Positions 59,783-64,000 of a stretch of DNA of 64,000 bases are shown in pieces. Position 1 is the first letter of the stretch; each line of letters starts with the position of its first letter. The translations under genes were made by a program, and so were the position numbers. Location: assembly GCA_944470555.2 (NCBI GenBank), contig OX104131.1, positions 21,506,515 to 21,570,514 on the forward strand, given 5' to 3'. Below the pieces are notes generated by a model, which was not told where the DNA came from, made no database searches, and saw only the letters and a list, made by a program, of their open reading frames with translations. Origin of the DNA: Heterobilharzia americana (Eukaryota; Platyhelminthes; Trematoda; Strigeidida; Schistosomatidae).

Positions 59783-61703
59783 TCCATCCCCCTCAATTTA
59801 TTGGCTTTTTCTATGGAGGTTTTTCTCATGATCTTGTTTGTTGAAAAGAAGTCAGGTAAATTCAAGAAATGTAGTTATTTTGCTATGTCATTAGCATAAT
59901 TGATTTGTAACTGAACCCGCCTCATTGACAGAATGAATATCTAATCCATACTTACAGGCGTCAATCGCAACACAAATAGCTCAATAACAATGCCTGAAAA
60001 CTGCAGAGTTGGGTGACGAGGATTCAGATCTCCCAGGGGACATCAGTTCCCTCTTCAGGTTACAGATATGCCTTGCTGACAACTGCTAACAAGCAATAAA
60101 CCCAGGTCATGAAGAGCACCAAACATCTAACAAAGTGAATACTATCAGTCTGATAGGTGTAACCACTGAGACAACACTCACCCTTTGATGATTCAATGCA
60201 ACATCTCAGTAGCTGTTAAATAGGGGGTAATCGCCATTTCTTTACAGAAATACATGCTGTTTTCAAAGTGATATACACAACAGTAGTATCTGCAAGCCAA
60301 CCTGTTCAAAAGTAGAGCAATATGGAATAAAATGAAAGCACTACTGCTAGATTTGATCTCACATTACGATCATTAGGTGTCTCGTTTAGTTTTCCATCCT
60401 ATGAGACAACACAAGAAGGTGATTGCTGACAATTGAAGTACTAAAGAGTGAGTGCCCCATTGATGATTTGGTTAATCAACTCTCGAATTCAGCTCAGTTT
60501 ATTTCACTCTGAGTGACTGGGTAGTAAGTAGCATAAGACGTAAGGCATTCAGCATGATTCATAGTTTAATACGTAAATCAGTACTGAGTTGCTGCATAAA
60601 GTCACTGCATTATAGAAGTGAGGAAATAATATGTCAGTGTTATAGAAATAACATACACCATCATCATAATGACCATTGAAAATAAACTTTAGGGAAATTA
60701 AGCTTTTTAAAAACAACCAACAGTCTTGAATTATCGCAAAAGGATACATAAACAAACACCGTAGTAACAAAACTATTTACTCACCGTTTGAAAGGCCAAG
60801 GCCATTTAGCACTTGGTTGATATGGAAATAAAGGAAAGAAGAAAAAAACACAACACAGTTTACACTTTAAATGAACTATTTTTTGATACATTGCATTACA
60901 AAAGTGAGTGTCTAAGTTTTAGTGTTTCCCTTCTATTAATATAAATCGAAAATAAGGTTTTAAAGTAGACATATGCCATATGGAAAGCGACTAGCGTATA
61001 TACCTTATTCATCTAGAAAGGTCATAAATCAACTGTAGAATATAACCCAGTGCATGTTCATATATTAGGCAATGTGCCACACTTGTTGCATGACTGGTTA
61101 TGATACTATCCAGTTGACCAGTCTGAAGTGTTTAGAAAGAGATTTAAACGCAGCGTATATATTGCTTAAAAGCCATATTTGTAACCCCATGATCCATATC
61201 GTCAAGGTCATACTCGGTAAGCATGCCAGGAAAGAATTATACACTTATTAGGGACAGTAGCTTACTTCTTTCCATCTCTTAGTCATATTGGCTATGCATA
61301 TTAACACAAAAGCTCATGTAGCAAGGGTGTATGCCACCAATGATGATAGCCTCATTTTCTCGATAAAGATGTATGAATACATTTCAGCGACATTCATACT
61401 TCTACAATAAAAAAAAGCACAAAAAAATTAAAAAGAAGATAAGACCTACCTTGGAATATAACGATTCGTGGAATGTTTCTCTTTAATAGTATTATCATTG
61501 GACATAGGGTTAGTCATGTTAGAGTTATACGTTTTGACTGCATAGTATGTTAACGAGTCTTCATTAGTCAATATACAGCTTGGTACAGATGAAACTGATG
61601 GTTTCAAAGAATAATCTACTGAATGTTGTAGTCCATTTTCGTGGTTTATACACTGAAGTGAGGTAGATAACTGTTTACCAACTGATAATTGATGAGGATT
61701 CGA
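22605..61703 (-). CDS. LRRK/Roco-family serine/threonine protein kinase, C-terminal 1275 residues (13 exons; 5' end outside window)
   Basis: Spliced minus-strand gene. Exons in transcript order: 61703-61450, 60811-60785, 56590-56368, 54673-54467, 52185-51943, 50469-49936, 47801-47517, 46257-46123, 40324-39940, 36739-36385, 31424-31068, 27754-27474, 23146-22605. Every junction is GT/AG and the phases match, giving 3828 nt with one terminal stop. Residues 1-168 are linker/end of COR, with a YCPMHSS...PLWAPDL segment typical of Roco proteins just before the kinase. The kinase spans about 188-665: P-loop G191/G193/G196, Lys253 in IAVK, Met433 at the gatekeeper position, HRD 511-513, DYG 551-553, APE 576-578, CWES...KRP ending at 661. 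The remaining ~600 residues are the WD40-like C-terminus. By family knowledge it is a Ser/Thr kinase coupled to an upstream Roc GTPase domain; LRR, ROC and most of COR must lie beyond 64000. The catalytic loop favours a LRRK1-like assignment, but orthology is not proven. No transcript evidence is available here. Confidence 0.88.
23810..23912 (+). repeat. SMalpha-type SINE fragment with decayed hammerhead ribozyme
   Basis: Core at 23857-23890 reads TCCAGCTGACGGGTCCCAAA and TAGAACGAAACGCC. The schistosome SMalpha hammerhead has CUGAUGAGUCCC...GGACGAAACGCC at this place. Here CUGAUGAG is CTGACGGG and stem II GGAC is GAAC. The following TTTCCTCAATTCCACTG lacks the GGCGUC strand that would carry the cleavage site. 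It is therefore recognisable but should be inactive. Confidence 0.7.
24640..24715 (-). repeat. tRNA-derived sequence, minus strand
   Basis: Reverse complement contains GGTGGTCGCTAGTTCGAATC, a good T-arm/box B (AGTTCGAATCT). No D-arm/box A is preserved. Probably a SINE or tRNA pseudogene fragment. It faces the plus-strand copy at 24789. Confidence 0.45.
24789..24861 (+). pseudogene. tRNA-like sequence (pseudo-tRNA or SINE head)
   Basis: 73 nt: acceptor GACTTCG pairs with CGCAGTC at six of seven positions, the D-arm GCTCAGTTGGTAGAGC is perfect, and the T-loop is TTTGAAT. The anticodon stem (TCAAG/CCCGG) and T-stem pair poorly, so a working tRNA is unlikely and no isotype is assigned. Both Pol III boxes (TAGCTCAGTTGG, GATTTGAATCC) are close to consensus. 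Confidence 0.5.
25432..26045 (+). mobile_element. SR2-type RTE retrotransposon, 3' fragment
   Basis: 5'-truncated copy starting at the [17 protein letters not shown] segment and holding the RT C-terminal domain: [20 protein letters not shown] and NICR, then GWIGLDMH and [14 protein letters not shown]. It ends with an A/T-rich tail (AAATAATAAATAATG). Frame breaks are present. It is antisense to the host gene, in the last intron. Confidence 0.75.
26046..27473. other. Intron sequence, nothing recognised
   Basis: Short open frames on both strands near 27.1-27.44 kb overlap each other but do not splice in phase with the neighbouring exons and show no domain. Confidence 0.4.
27474..27754 (-). CDS. 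LRRK-like gene, exon L (WD40-like region, part 3, with serine tracts)
   Basis: 281 nt, phase 2 in and 1 out, acceptor TTTCCATACTTAG, donor CCAC|GTAAGT. It encodes residues 1002-1095. [16 protein letters not shown] is a clear WD40-type strand and resembles the corresponding VW..G.G segment of LRRK proteins. A TCA trinucleotide tract (27599-27624 region) codes a run of serines inside the propeller, followed by a second Ser run. HIYVWTYL forms a further strand. Confidence 0.85.
27755..29499. other. Intron sequence, nothing recognised
   Basis: AT-rich intronic DNA. A 64-codon plus-strand frame at 28008-28202 has no recognisable domain. Confidence 0.35.
29500..30240 (-). mobile_element. Perere-3/SR3-like RTE retrotransposon fragment, minus strand
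   Basis: Minus-strand translation from the right: [20 protein letters not shown] followed by [11 protein letters not shown] (RT motif GVRQGCPLSPFLFNF), [15 protein letters not shown] (YADD box changed to YAED), then [20 protein letters not shown] and [20 protein letters not shown]. These match RTE-clade RT palm and thumb segments. An internal portion between the two blocks is missing and the frame is broken. Same orientation as the LRRK-like gene. Confidence 0.75.
30241..31067. other. Intron sequence with one partial MITE end
   Basis: Segment 30850-30895 (AATTGGTCATCTCAGTAGTT and CTAGGGTGGTCTTTAGA) matches the right end of the MITE family of 16.3-19.0 kb. A minus-strand open frame at 30400-30627 does not fit the exon phases. 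Confidence 0.45.
31068..31424 (-). CDS. LRRK-like gene, exon K (WD40-like region, part 2)
   Basis: 357 nt, phase 2 in and out, acceptor TTTTTCATAG, donor ATCTG|GTAAGC. It encodes residues 883-1001. The split codons match both neighbours and the frame is open throughout. The peptide alternates hydrophobic strands ([23 protein letters not shown]) with His- and Ser-rich loops. Assignment to the propeller is by position; repeat boundaries cannot be drawn by eye. Confidence 0.78.
31425..34130. other. Intron sequence, mostly unrecognised
   Basis: Contains one RTE-like fragment (32690-32910). The 31960-32330 block looks repeat-like but no second copy was found in the window. Confidence 0.35.
32690..32910 (-). 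mobile_element. RTE-like retrotransposon C-terminal fragment
   Basis: Minus-strand translation includes [20 protein letters not shown] and continues to a [15 protein letters not shown] segment, matching the extreme C-terminal region of Perere-3/SR3-like RTE proteins (GDGWKK.RGGQ.KTWH ... GWGPRD...WLETL). Only about 70 residues remain. Confidence 0.6.
34390..35830 (+). mobile_element. Ty3/gypsy retrotransposon relic (RNase H end and integrase)
   Basis: Plus strand. [20 protein letters not shown] followed by SRLL at 34471-34550 is the RNase H end with the H..DALSR motif. [20 protein letters not shown] followed by KCAQ (34880-34965) is the integrase zinc-binding region. [20 protein letters not shown] and [18 protein letters not shown] (35140-35270) come from the integrase core. 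[20 protein letters not shown] (35480-35545) and a following basic segment form the C-terminal domain. The first part of the core, with its first catalytic aspartate, is missing, replaced by a hammerhead SINE at 34965-35105. No LTRs were recognised. Confidence 0.78.
34965..35105 (+). repeat. Hammerhead-SINE copy inserted in the Ty3/gypsy integrase
   Basis: GTGCACTGCTGAGGAGTCGC, then ACAATAGGATGAAACAGTTG. Hammerhead-like core with CUGAGGAG intact, stem II one base off on each side (GUCG/GGAU) and GAAAC intact. The tail GCAACTGATGTTAATCCGAC ... AATAAAAATCCCCACAAACC is shared with 21300-21530. The pol frame is interrupted exactly here. Confidence 0.7.
35831..36384. other. Intron sequence, nothing recognised
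   Basis: AT-rich; no element or open frame of note. Confidence 0.4.
36385..36739 (-). CDS. LRRK-like gene, exon J (WD40-like region, part 1)
   Basis: 355 nt, phase 1 in and 2 out, acceptor TTTTACTAG, donor TATGG|GTAAGT. It encodes residues 765-882. [12 protein letters not shown] looks like a WD40 strand pair of the kind seen early in the LRRK C-terminal propeller, and [15 protein letters not shown] like another blade strand. No catalytic function is expected here; in LRRK proteins this propeller mediates dimerisation and partner binding. Confidence 0.82.
37553..37894. repeat. Left arm of the Penelope element's inverted repeat
   Basis: About 342 bp, reverse complement of 39438-39780 with scattered substitutions. 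It includes an inverted copy of the last endonuclease codons and the downstream 92-codon hydrophobic open frame found in the right arm (39500-39805). A short stretch present at the far end of the right arm (about 39776-39800) is missing here. Confidence 0.88.
37904..38668 (+). pseudogene. Penelope-like reverse transcriptase (fingers and palm)
   Basis: 254-codon open frame. Motifs in order: YGLPKIHK (about residues 72-79) and [18 protein letters not shown] (RT A box with the first catalytic Asp), [20 protein letters not shown] followed by LLADIYM (B box), [11 protein letters not shown] (C box, YVDD intact). These are the diagnostic Penelope RT blocks. The true start probably lies upstream of the ATG because GVVV precedes it in frame. 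The frame then shifts at about 38655 into the next segment. Confidence 0.88.
38662..39099 (+). pseudogene. Penelope-like RT thumb domain (second frame)
   Basis: 145 codons. [17 protein letters not shown] and [19 protein letters not shown] match the conserved LPFLDV ... YRKPT.T..Y..F.S segment after the RT palm. It continues to [10 protein letters not shown]. One frameshift separates it from the palm and another near 39095 from the linker [20 protein letters not shown]. Translation of the ancestral protein is otherwise uninterrupted. Confidence 0.82.
39199..39531 (+). pseudogene. Penelope-like GIY-YIG endonuclease
   Basis: 110 codons. [20 protein letters not shown] spans a frame change at about 39235. 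This is the GIY-YIG core, with YIG present, followed by [36 protein letters not shown] and [12 protein letters not shown]. The endonuclease is expected to nick the target site. The codons after about 39438 lie inside the right inverted arm. Confidence 0.82.
39438..39810. repeat. Right arm of the Penelope element's inverted repeat
   Basis: Begins CTGTCAGGGGCGTATACTTA, the exact mirror of the left arm end at 37894. It contains the end of the endonuclease frame and a 3' UTR. Confidence 0.88.
39940..40324 (-). CDS. LRRK-like gene, exon I (kinase subdomain XI, start of C-terminal region)
   Basis: 385 nt, phase 0 in and 1 out, acceptor GTAAATTTTAG, donor TTAGTAG|GTAAGT. It encodes residues 637-764. 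It starts [19 protein letters not shown] and continues with KRPTAQQI, where Arg660 is the kinase subdomain XI arginine. A variable Asn/Ser-rich linker and the first strands of the WD40-like region ([20 protein letters not shown]) follow. Confidence 0.87.
40325..41194. other. Intron sequence, nothing recognised
   Basis: AT-rich, no repeat or reading frame identified. Confidence 0.4.
41195..44346 (+). mobile_element. SR2-type RTE retrotransposon, near full length but decayed
   Basis: Starts near a typical RTE 5' UTR (GCCGGTCCTAAGCCCGGATA, 41203). The AP endonuclease begins at 41399 ([20 protein letters not shown], then [13 protein letters not shown]) and continues at 41885 ([12 protein letters not shown]). 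RT blocks: [12 protein letters not shown] at about 43200, [20 protein letters not shown] at 43300-43370, [15 protein letters not shown] at 43510-43555 (A box-B box-C box order), ITYLGNIV at 43715. C-terminal: [10 protein letters not shown] and [20 protein letters not shown] at 43950-44160. It ends with an A/T-rich tail near 44346. At least six frame breaks. Antisense to the host gene, in its largest intron. Confidence 0.85.
44571..44990 (+). pseudogene. Penelope-like RT fragment A
   Basis: 139-codon frame: [13 protein letters not shown] (A box, first Asp kept), [40 protein letters not shown] (B box), [10 protein letters not shown] (C box; YVDD has become YVED). No endonuclease joined to it. 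Confidence 0.8.
45005..45060. repeat. Short inverted repeat, left copy
   Basis: GAATTAACAAAAGACAATTC followed by AGAAAAACTTTCTTTTCAAC is repeated in reverse complement at 45950-46010 with a few mismatches. The two copies bracket Penelope fragment B. Confidence 0.6.
45150..45720 (+). pseudogene. Penelope-like RT fragment B, interrupted
   Basis: [18 protein letters not shown] (about 45175-45230) is a damaged A box ([16 protein letters not shown]). [20 protein letters not shown] continues to 45345. After about 200 bp of unrelated sequence the RT resumes at 45560 with [20 protein letters not shown] and LLADCF (B box, DGVA changed to TGVA). No C box was found. Confidence 0.7.
45950..46010. repeat. 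Short inverted repeat, right copy
   Basis: Reverse complement of 45005-45060. It ends about 110 bp before exon H of the LRRK-like gene. Confidence 0.6.
46123..46257 (-). CDS. LRRK-like gene, exon H (kinase helix F region)
   Basis: 135 nt, phase 0 in and out, acceptor ATTTTCAATAG, donor TCACAT|GTGAGT. It encodes residues 592-636, [14 protein letters not shown]..., the kinase subdomain IX helix with its conserved aspartate, followed by a segment ending GVRPEIPSH. The exon is short and uninterrupted. Confidence 0.87.
46258..47080. other. Intron sequence, nothing recognised
   Basis: AT-rich; no element seen before the endonuclease relic at 47.1 kb. Confidence 0.4.
47085..47435 (+). pseudogene. 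Penelope-like GIY-YIG endonuclease relic
   Basis: Frame [20 protein letters not shown] then [20 protein letters not shown] and [20 protein letters not shown]. It matches the Penelope endonuclease pattern VY.F.C.CGA.YIG.T.R.L..RI.EH.P..L ... I..HL..SGH, with YIG kept. No RT adjoins it, so it is an isolated 3' piece or the distant end of fragment A or B with the middle lost. It sits just downstream of exon G's donor, antisense. Confidence 0.7.
47517..47801 (-). CDS. LRRK-like gene, exon G (catalytic and activation loops)
   Basis: 285 nt, phase 0 in and out, acceptor TTTATTTCTACAG, donor ACAAAG|GTTAGT. It encodes residues 497-591. [13 protein letters not shown] is the catalytic loop (Asp513, Lys515, Asn518). 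DYG (551-553) replaces the usual DFG, as in all LRRK proteins. [11 protein letters not shown] closes the activation segment. About 20 residues are inserted between beta-7 and the DYG strand. This exon alone identifies the gene as a LRRK-type kinase. Confidence 0.92.
47802..49935. other. Intron sequence with one SINE-like copy
   Basis: Apart from the tRNA-related copy at 48690-48830 nothing is recognised. Confidence 0.4.
48690..48830 (-). repeat. tRNA-related SINE-like repeat, copy 1
   Basis: Reverse complement: TTTTAGGAAGTTGACTTTCA, ACCAAGTGGTTCGTGGGTTC, AAACGTTGCGCCACC, then GGTAGCATCATTAGCCC. GTGGGTTCAAAC is box B-like. The 57345-57445 copy shares ACTNTCAACCA.TGG, the box B and GGTAGTATCA..AGCC. 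Confidence 0.5.
49936..50469 (-). CDS. LRRK-like gene, exon F (helix C to hinge and helix D)
   Basis: 534 nt, the second-largest exon after the terminal one, phase 0 in and out, acceptor TTTTGAACAG, donor ACTAATCAA|GTGAGT. It encodes residues 319-496. [12 protein letters not shown] supplies the helix-C glutamate (probably Glu323). About 85 poorly conserved residues follow, then LVCCGII...[16 protein letters not shown], which aligns with the beta-4, beta-5 and hinge segment of LRRK kinases (Met433 gatekeeper). A second insertion rich in Ser, Thr and Met (about 450-485) follows helix D. Confidence 0.87.
50470..51942. other. Intron sequence, nothing recognised
   Basis: AT-rich, no element or open frame of note. 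Confidence 0.4.
51943..52185 (-). CDS. LRRK-like gene, exon E (catalytic lysine strand)
   Basis: 243 nt, phase 0 in and out, acceptor TCCCATCTTTAG, donor TATCAG|GTAAGC. It encodes residues 238-318. HKIAVKI carries the invariant lysine (Lys253) of the VAxK strand. About 50 serine/asparagine-rich residues follow before the helix-C region, much longer than in vertebrate LRRK proteins, and then a charged segment ([10 protein letters not shown]). Confidence 0.85.
52289..52326. repeat. (TA)n microsatellite
   Basis: Perfect alternating TA tract of about 37 bp in the intron between exons D and E. Confidence 0.95.
52480..52900 (-). mobile_element. Perere-3/SR3-like RTE retrotransposon, 3' fragment
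   Basis: Minus-strand translation starts [12 protein letters not shown] (cf. DEVVNLHRLRWLGHVLRMP), continues through a [18 protein letters not shown] segment (cf. [15 protein letters not shown]), and its 3' UTR runs to about 52480. It shares 3' sequence with 57750-58150. Sense to the host gene. Confidence 0.65.
53230..53345 (+). repeat. Hammerhead-SINE copy, half core
   Basis: GTGCACGATACTGATGAGTC then CCTGAGATGATGCACTTGTC. The CUGAUGAGUCC half is perfect; the GGACGAAAC half has decayed to GATGATGCAC. The context (GTGCAC..., CCACAGCTCCCAAAC) is that of the other copies. Confidence 0.55.
53786..54158 (-). mobile_element. SR2-type RTE retrotransposon, 3' fragment
   Basis: Minus strand: [20 protein letters not shown] then [20 protein letters not shown], matching the SR2 C-terminal coding sequence at 25665-25790 and 43990-44110. 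Its A/T-rich tail is at the left (53786-53808). Same strand as the LRRK-like gene. Confidence 0.78.
54467..54673 (-). CDS. LRRK-like gene, exon D (kinase glycine-rich loop)
   Basis: 207 nt, phase 0 in and out, acceptor CCTTTCCTCTTAG, donor GATGAA|GTAAGC. It encodes residues 169-237. [10 protein letters not shown] is a textbook G-x-G-x-x-G nucleotide-binding loop (Gly191, Gly193, Gly196). The [10 protein letters not shown] lead-in resembles the segment just before the kinase in LRRK proteins. After strand beta-2 there is a basic, non-conserved stretch (ITRKQKPR), the start of an insertion that continues into the next exon. Confidence 0.88.
54674..56367. other. Intron sequence, nothing recognised
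   Basis: AT-rich; no mobile element or reading frame identified. Confidence 0.4.
56368..56590 (-). CDS. LRRK-like gene, exon C (COR end, Roco cysteine/PDL motif)
   Basis: 223 nt, acceptor TTTCATAACAG, donor GATCTA|GTAAGT, phase 2 in and 0 out. It encodes residues 94-168. The C-terminal part reads [19 protein letters not shown], matching the C-P-x-H/C ... P-D-L segment that sits between COR and kinase in Roco/LRRK proteins. The open frame runs on into the flanking intron on both sides, so the exon limits rest on splice sites and phase rather than on stops. Confidence 0.8.
57345..57445 (-). repeat. tRNA-related SINE-like repeat, copy 2
   Basis: Reverse complement: GCGTTATGGAGACAACTGTC, AACCACTGGGTCACAAGTTT, GAACCCTACCCCACTTACCA, ...GGGTAGTATCACAAGCC. 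AAGTTTGAACCC is box B-like. Related to 48690-48830. Confidence 0.5.
57750..59300 (-). mobile_element. Perere-3/SR3-like RTE retrotransposon, RT and 3' end
   Basis: Minus strand from right to left: [20 protein letters not shown] then LPEYF (59180-59290), [18 protein letters not shown] (about 58800-58855, A box), [20 protein letters not shown] (about 58680-58740, B box), a degraded fingers-to-thumb segment at 58254-58463 and a 3' UTR to about 57750. Stops and frameshifts throughout, and the YADD box was not found. Sense to the host gene. Confidence 0.78.
59301..60784. other. Intron sequence with microsatellite, otherwise unrecognised
   Basis: Contains the (AT)n tract at 59731 and a stretch at 60000-60500 that looks repeat-derived but has no second copy in the window. 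Confidence 0.35.
59731..59780. repeat. (AT)25 microsatellite
   Basis: Perfect 50-bp AT dinucleotide tract in the intron between micro-exon B and exon C. Likely polymorphic. Confidence 0.97.
60785..60811 (-). CDS. LRRK-like gene, 27-nt micro-exon B
   Basis: Predicted micro-exon between an acceptor ending in CAACCAAG and the donor AAACG|GTGAGT. It encodes AKWPWPFK with split codons at both ends (phase 2 in, phase 2 out). It keeps the frame between exon A and the 56.4 kb exon, which both need exactly this phase. The tryptophan/proline-rich peptide is short, so coding statistics cannot test it. Skipping it would also keep the frame because its length is a multiple of three. Confidence 0.55.
61450..61703 (-). 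CDS. LRRK-like gene, exon A (first exon visible; residues 1-84)
   Basis: 254 nt. The acceptor is a good pyrimidine tract ending in TTTAACAG and the donor is CCAAG|GTAGGT. The exon opens in phase 0 and ends in phase 2. The peptide is rich in Ser, Asn and Thr with no recognisable domain and looks like a disordered linker in the COR-to-kinase region. Its membership rests on phase continuity into the next two exons. It could have an upstream partner exon beyond 64000; none was found between 61.7 and 64.0 kb. Confidence 0.65.
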
Positions 61704-62289
61704 CTGTTAAACAAGCAAGAAAAATAGAGAACAGTAGGCGCAAAAGAAGGTTAAGAGACAAGGAAGTATAAACATATAGGTGAAATATCTGCTGGAAAGA
61801 CTCAGAGTATTGAAATGCATCGTCTTATAGTATGTATAAAGAGGTATTGTTTAAAAAATTAATGTTACCATAAGAAAACTATTTTGATACGCTAGTGGAT
61901 AATATTTCCAAGAATGCTGTCAACGTGAAGTGACAGAGAATGCACACATTATCGTCATCTTGATCCTCATACTGAATTTCAATATATTCTCATTCTTCCT
62001 TGCGGTACTTCAATGACTGTCATAAATTCGTTTAAAATAGGCAAATACAATCTTTCCAATTATACACGCAGTTTCCCGTTGCTACACAGGGCTGAATCGC
62101 CTGACTTCTGTTGGCAGATGCACTCCAATGCGGATGACCTGATAATGCCGGATATTCATGACGAGTCCGAAACAGGATGAAATGAGCCTTCTGGATTCAT
62201 CTGCTAGTCAGCAAGATCAATATAGGGGCAAATACAATTTTCTAGCGCGTAGATTATTCTTCAATAGCTTGGATCAAATTCCTCCCGAA
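61704..62289. other. Sequence upstream of exon A, nothing recognised
   Basis: Presumed intron of the LRRK-like gene; no further exon was found. Confidence 0.35.
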
Positions 62290-63355
62290 GTTGCAGTTCT
62301 CTCATTCAACAACTATATGAAAACGTCACATACCAGCCAAGTAATTCACAATGGGAAGCTAGCTCAGTGATGCTTTTGAAGTGAAGACAGGAGTGAAACA
62401 AGGCTGCCACCTACTATCACCCATGATATTCCTGATTGTGGTCGACTGAACTATGCAACAAACAGTGAGGAGCTGTGAGAAGAGGGGGATACGCTGAACC
62501 GGGGAAAGATCGTAGAAGATCTGGATTTCGCCGATGACATGTGTCTGATGTGGCACAAACTTGAAGATCTACAGCGAAAACTAACAAATTGGCAGAAGAG
62601 GCAGCGAAGACGGGACTTCAAGTGAATATAGAGAAGAAAGAGGTGATGAAGATACCCAACCAACAACAAGCTCCGATCACCATCAACGGAAGAAACTTAA
62701 AGGAAGTAGCCTCTTTCACCTATCTAGGCAGTACTGTTTCAACTACAGGCGGCGGTGGCGGCACAGACGAGATGTCAAAGCCAGAATCGGAAAAGCAAGA
62801 TAGGAGTTCATTAGCCTGAAACCAATGCAGAGATCTTCTGCACTCAGCATGTGGAGCAAGATCCGGATTTTGAACACCAGTGTCAAGTTAGTGCTTCTAT
62901 ATAGTTCAGAAACTTGGCGCGTCAAGAAACGGATTTTCAACAAACTACAGACATTCACCAATAACTGCCTACGCTGGCTCGCTACTGAAGCTCAGAATGA
63001 GAATGAGCAGCAAGGAACTCTGGCTGGTTGCCAACGAACCAACCAAGAACCTATCACGCAACAAATATTCATTGGAAGGAAGTGGAGATGGATTGGGAGT
63101 ACACTGAGAAGACCGATTGGGAACATCACACGCCAGGCCAGGTGCTCGAGTGGAACCCAGATGGGAAACGACGAGTTGGGCGTCTGAGGTGAGGGTGGCA
63201 TGGAGGAGATCATGCGAGGAGTAAATGAGAGCTTGTAGGCAGTCGCGGCGACAGGTTCAAAAGATTGCAGAGAACAGAGTGCACTGGAGACGTGCTGCTG
63301 AAGCTCTGTGTTCCATTAGGAACCCAAGGGATAAATAATAATAATAATAATAATA
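62290..63355 (+). mobile_element. SR2-type RTE retrotransposon, 3' third
   Basis: 5'-truncated copy: QVIHNGKL (62335), FEVKTGVKQGCHLLSPMIFL (62375-62435, B box), LDFADDMCLMWHKLEDLQ (62520-62575, C box intact as FADD), EVASFTYLGSTVSTTGGGG (62705-62760), SSETWRVKKRIFNKLQTFTN (62905-62960), KWRWIGSTLRRPIGNITRQA (63080-63140). It ends in a perfect AAT microsatellite tail (63332-63355), usual for RTE elements. A few frame breaks. Antisense to the LRRK-like gene. Confidence 0.85.
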
Positions 63356-64000
63356 GTTGCAGTTCTTTGTAATAACTGATAAGTAGTAATAGCACGGTTA
63401 CTCGATGGTTATGCGATTTTATTGTCATTCGACTTAGAATTCGACTGACCACAGAATTTTAGAGTTTACGGTGAATGACTTCATGTTTAAATAAACTATG
63501 CAATTCTTCATCACATATAACATGTATCTAGACGGAACCTAAGAATGTTGAATAATAGTAATGATAGACTGACAAGTTATTACACACAGAACACAGCAAA
63601 AATATATGCGAACACTCGAAAAGGCTAAATTGATTGCGGTTGTAAACGATTAGGTTACTAAGATAGAAATGAGTATGCTCAATGACTTAACTGTAAGTAG
63701 GACACTATCCTTTTGGTCATTATGTCACAAGACAGTATCCATCTTCAATTTGAGCAGATGAAGAATGCAGTATACTGTAACTAAATACGCCCATGCTAAA
63801 GATATGTGCATGAAAATGCACACTTTATTGTTCAGCAAACTTTCTCAAAGCAATTTTCAGGTTAAGCGACACTAAAGCTTTATAGAAAGTCGTCAAAGTA
63901 GAAATCAACACTATCAGCAATCTATTTTCATAGTAGGAATTATCCAATTTAAAATGTCATGCCCAAAATATATTGCTGGACAATTTGAGTAGCTGAAAAT
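63356..64000. other. Window end, nothing recognised
   Basis: AT-rich sequence without an identifiable exon or element. Presumably intron, because the upstream LRR-ROC-COR exons of the kinase gene must lie further on. Confidence 0.35.

Noticed and set aside
59645..59899. Frames across the (AT)n tract coding alternating Ile/Tyr
   Set aside because: Microsatellite translation, not a protein.
1..64000. CRISPR array, rRNA, prokaryotic operon or phage module
   Set aside because: No regularly spaced direct repeats, no rRNA-like blocks and no ribosome-binding-site-led gene clusters; the gene structure is spliced and eukaryotic.

Overview
The window looks like nuclear DNA of a digenean trematode, most probably a Schistosoma species. 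The base composition is AT-rich, the gene has small GT-AG exons separated by kilobase introns, and the interspersed repeats match known schistosome families: SR2-like and Perere-3/SR3-like RTE elements, CR1-type elements, Penelope-like elements, a Ty3/gypsy relic and hammerhead-ribozyme SINEs. The species cannot be fixed from the sequence alone.

One protein-coding gene is firmly supported. It lies on the minus strand from about 61.7 kb to its stop codon at 22605, and its 5' end is outside the window. Thirteen exons were located by reading acceptor and donor sites. Their phases chain without a break into 1275 codons plus stop. The product is the C-terminal part of a LRRK/Roco protein kinase: the end of the COR region with a CPxH...PDL motif, a kinase domain ([35 protein letters not shown]) and a C-terminal WD40-like region. 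The HRD..KSENVL.WS form of the catalytic loop resembles LRRK1 more than LRRK2.

1-22 kb (downstream of the gene) holds no confident host gene. It contains a Penelope-like relic (0.06-1.2 kb), a 355-bp solo LTR with a perfect 5-bp target duplication (2.02-2.38 kb), a decayed CR1-type element on the minus strand (7.0-9.6 kb, perhaps to 10.5), a second CR1-type element on the plus strand (about 10.6/12.1-15.0 kb), three MITE copies (16.3, 16.6, 18.8 kb), a Penelope-like endonuclease relic (20.2-20.8 kb) and a facing pair of hammerhead-SINE copies (21.2-21.5 kb).

22.6-64 kb is the LRRK-like gene, whose introns carry most of the remaining repeats. These include SR2-type RTE fragments at 25.4, 41.2-44.3, 53.8 and 62.3 kb, and Perere-3/SR3-type RTE fragments, all on the minus strand, at 29.5, 52.5 and 57.75 kb, with a related fragment at 32.7 kb. 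There is a Ty3/gypsy relic interrupted by a hammerhead SINE (34.4-35.8 kb), a fairly well preserved Penelope-like element flanked by 340-bp inverted repeats (37.55-39.81 kb), further Penelope relics (44.6, 45.2 and 47.1 kb), a decayed SMalpha-type hammerhead (23.8 kb) and tRNA-like sequences (24.6-24.9 kb).

All retroelement reading frames are broken by stops or frameshifts. No CRISPR array, rRNA gene, operon or bacterial feature was seen.
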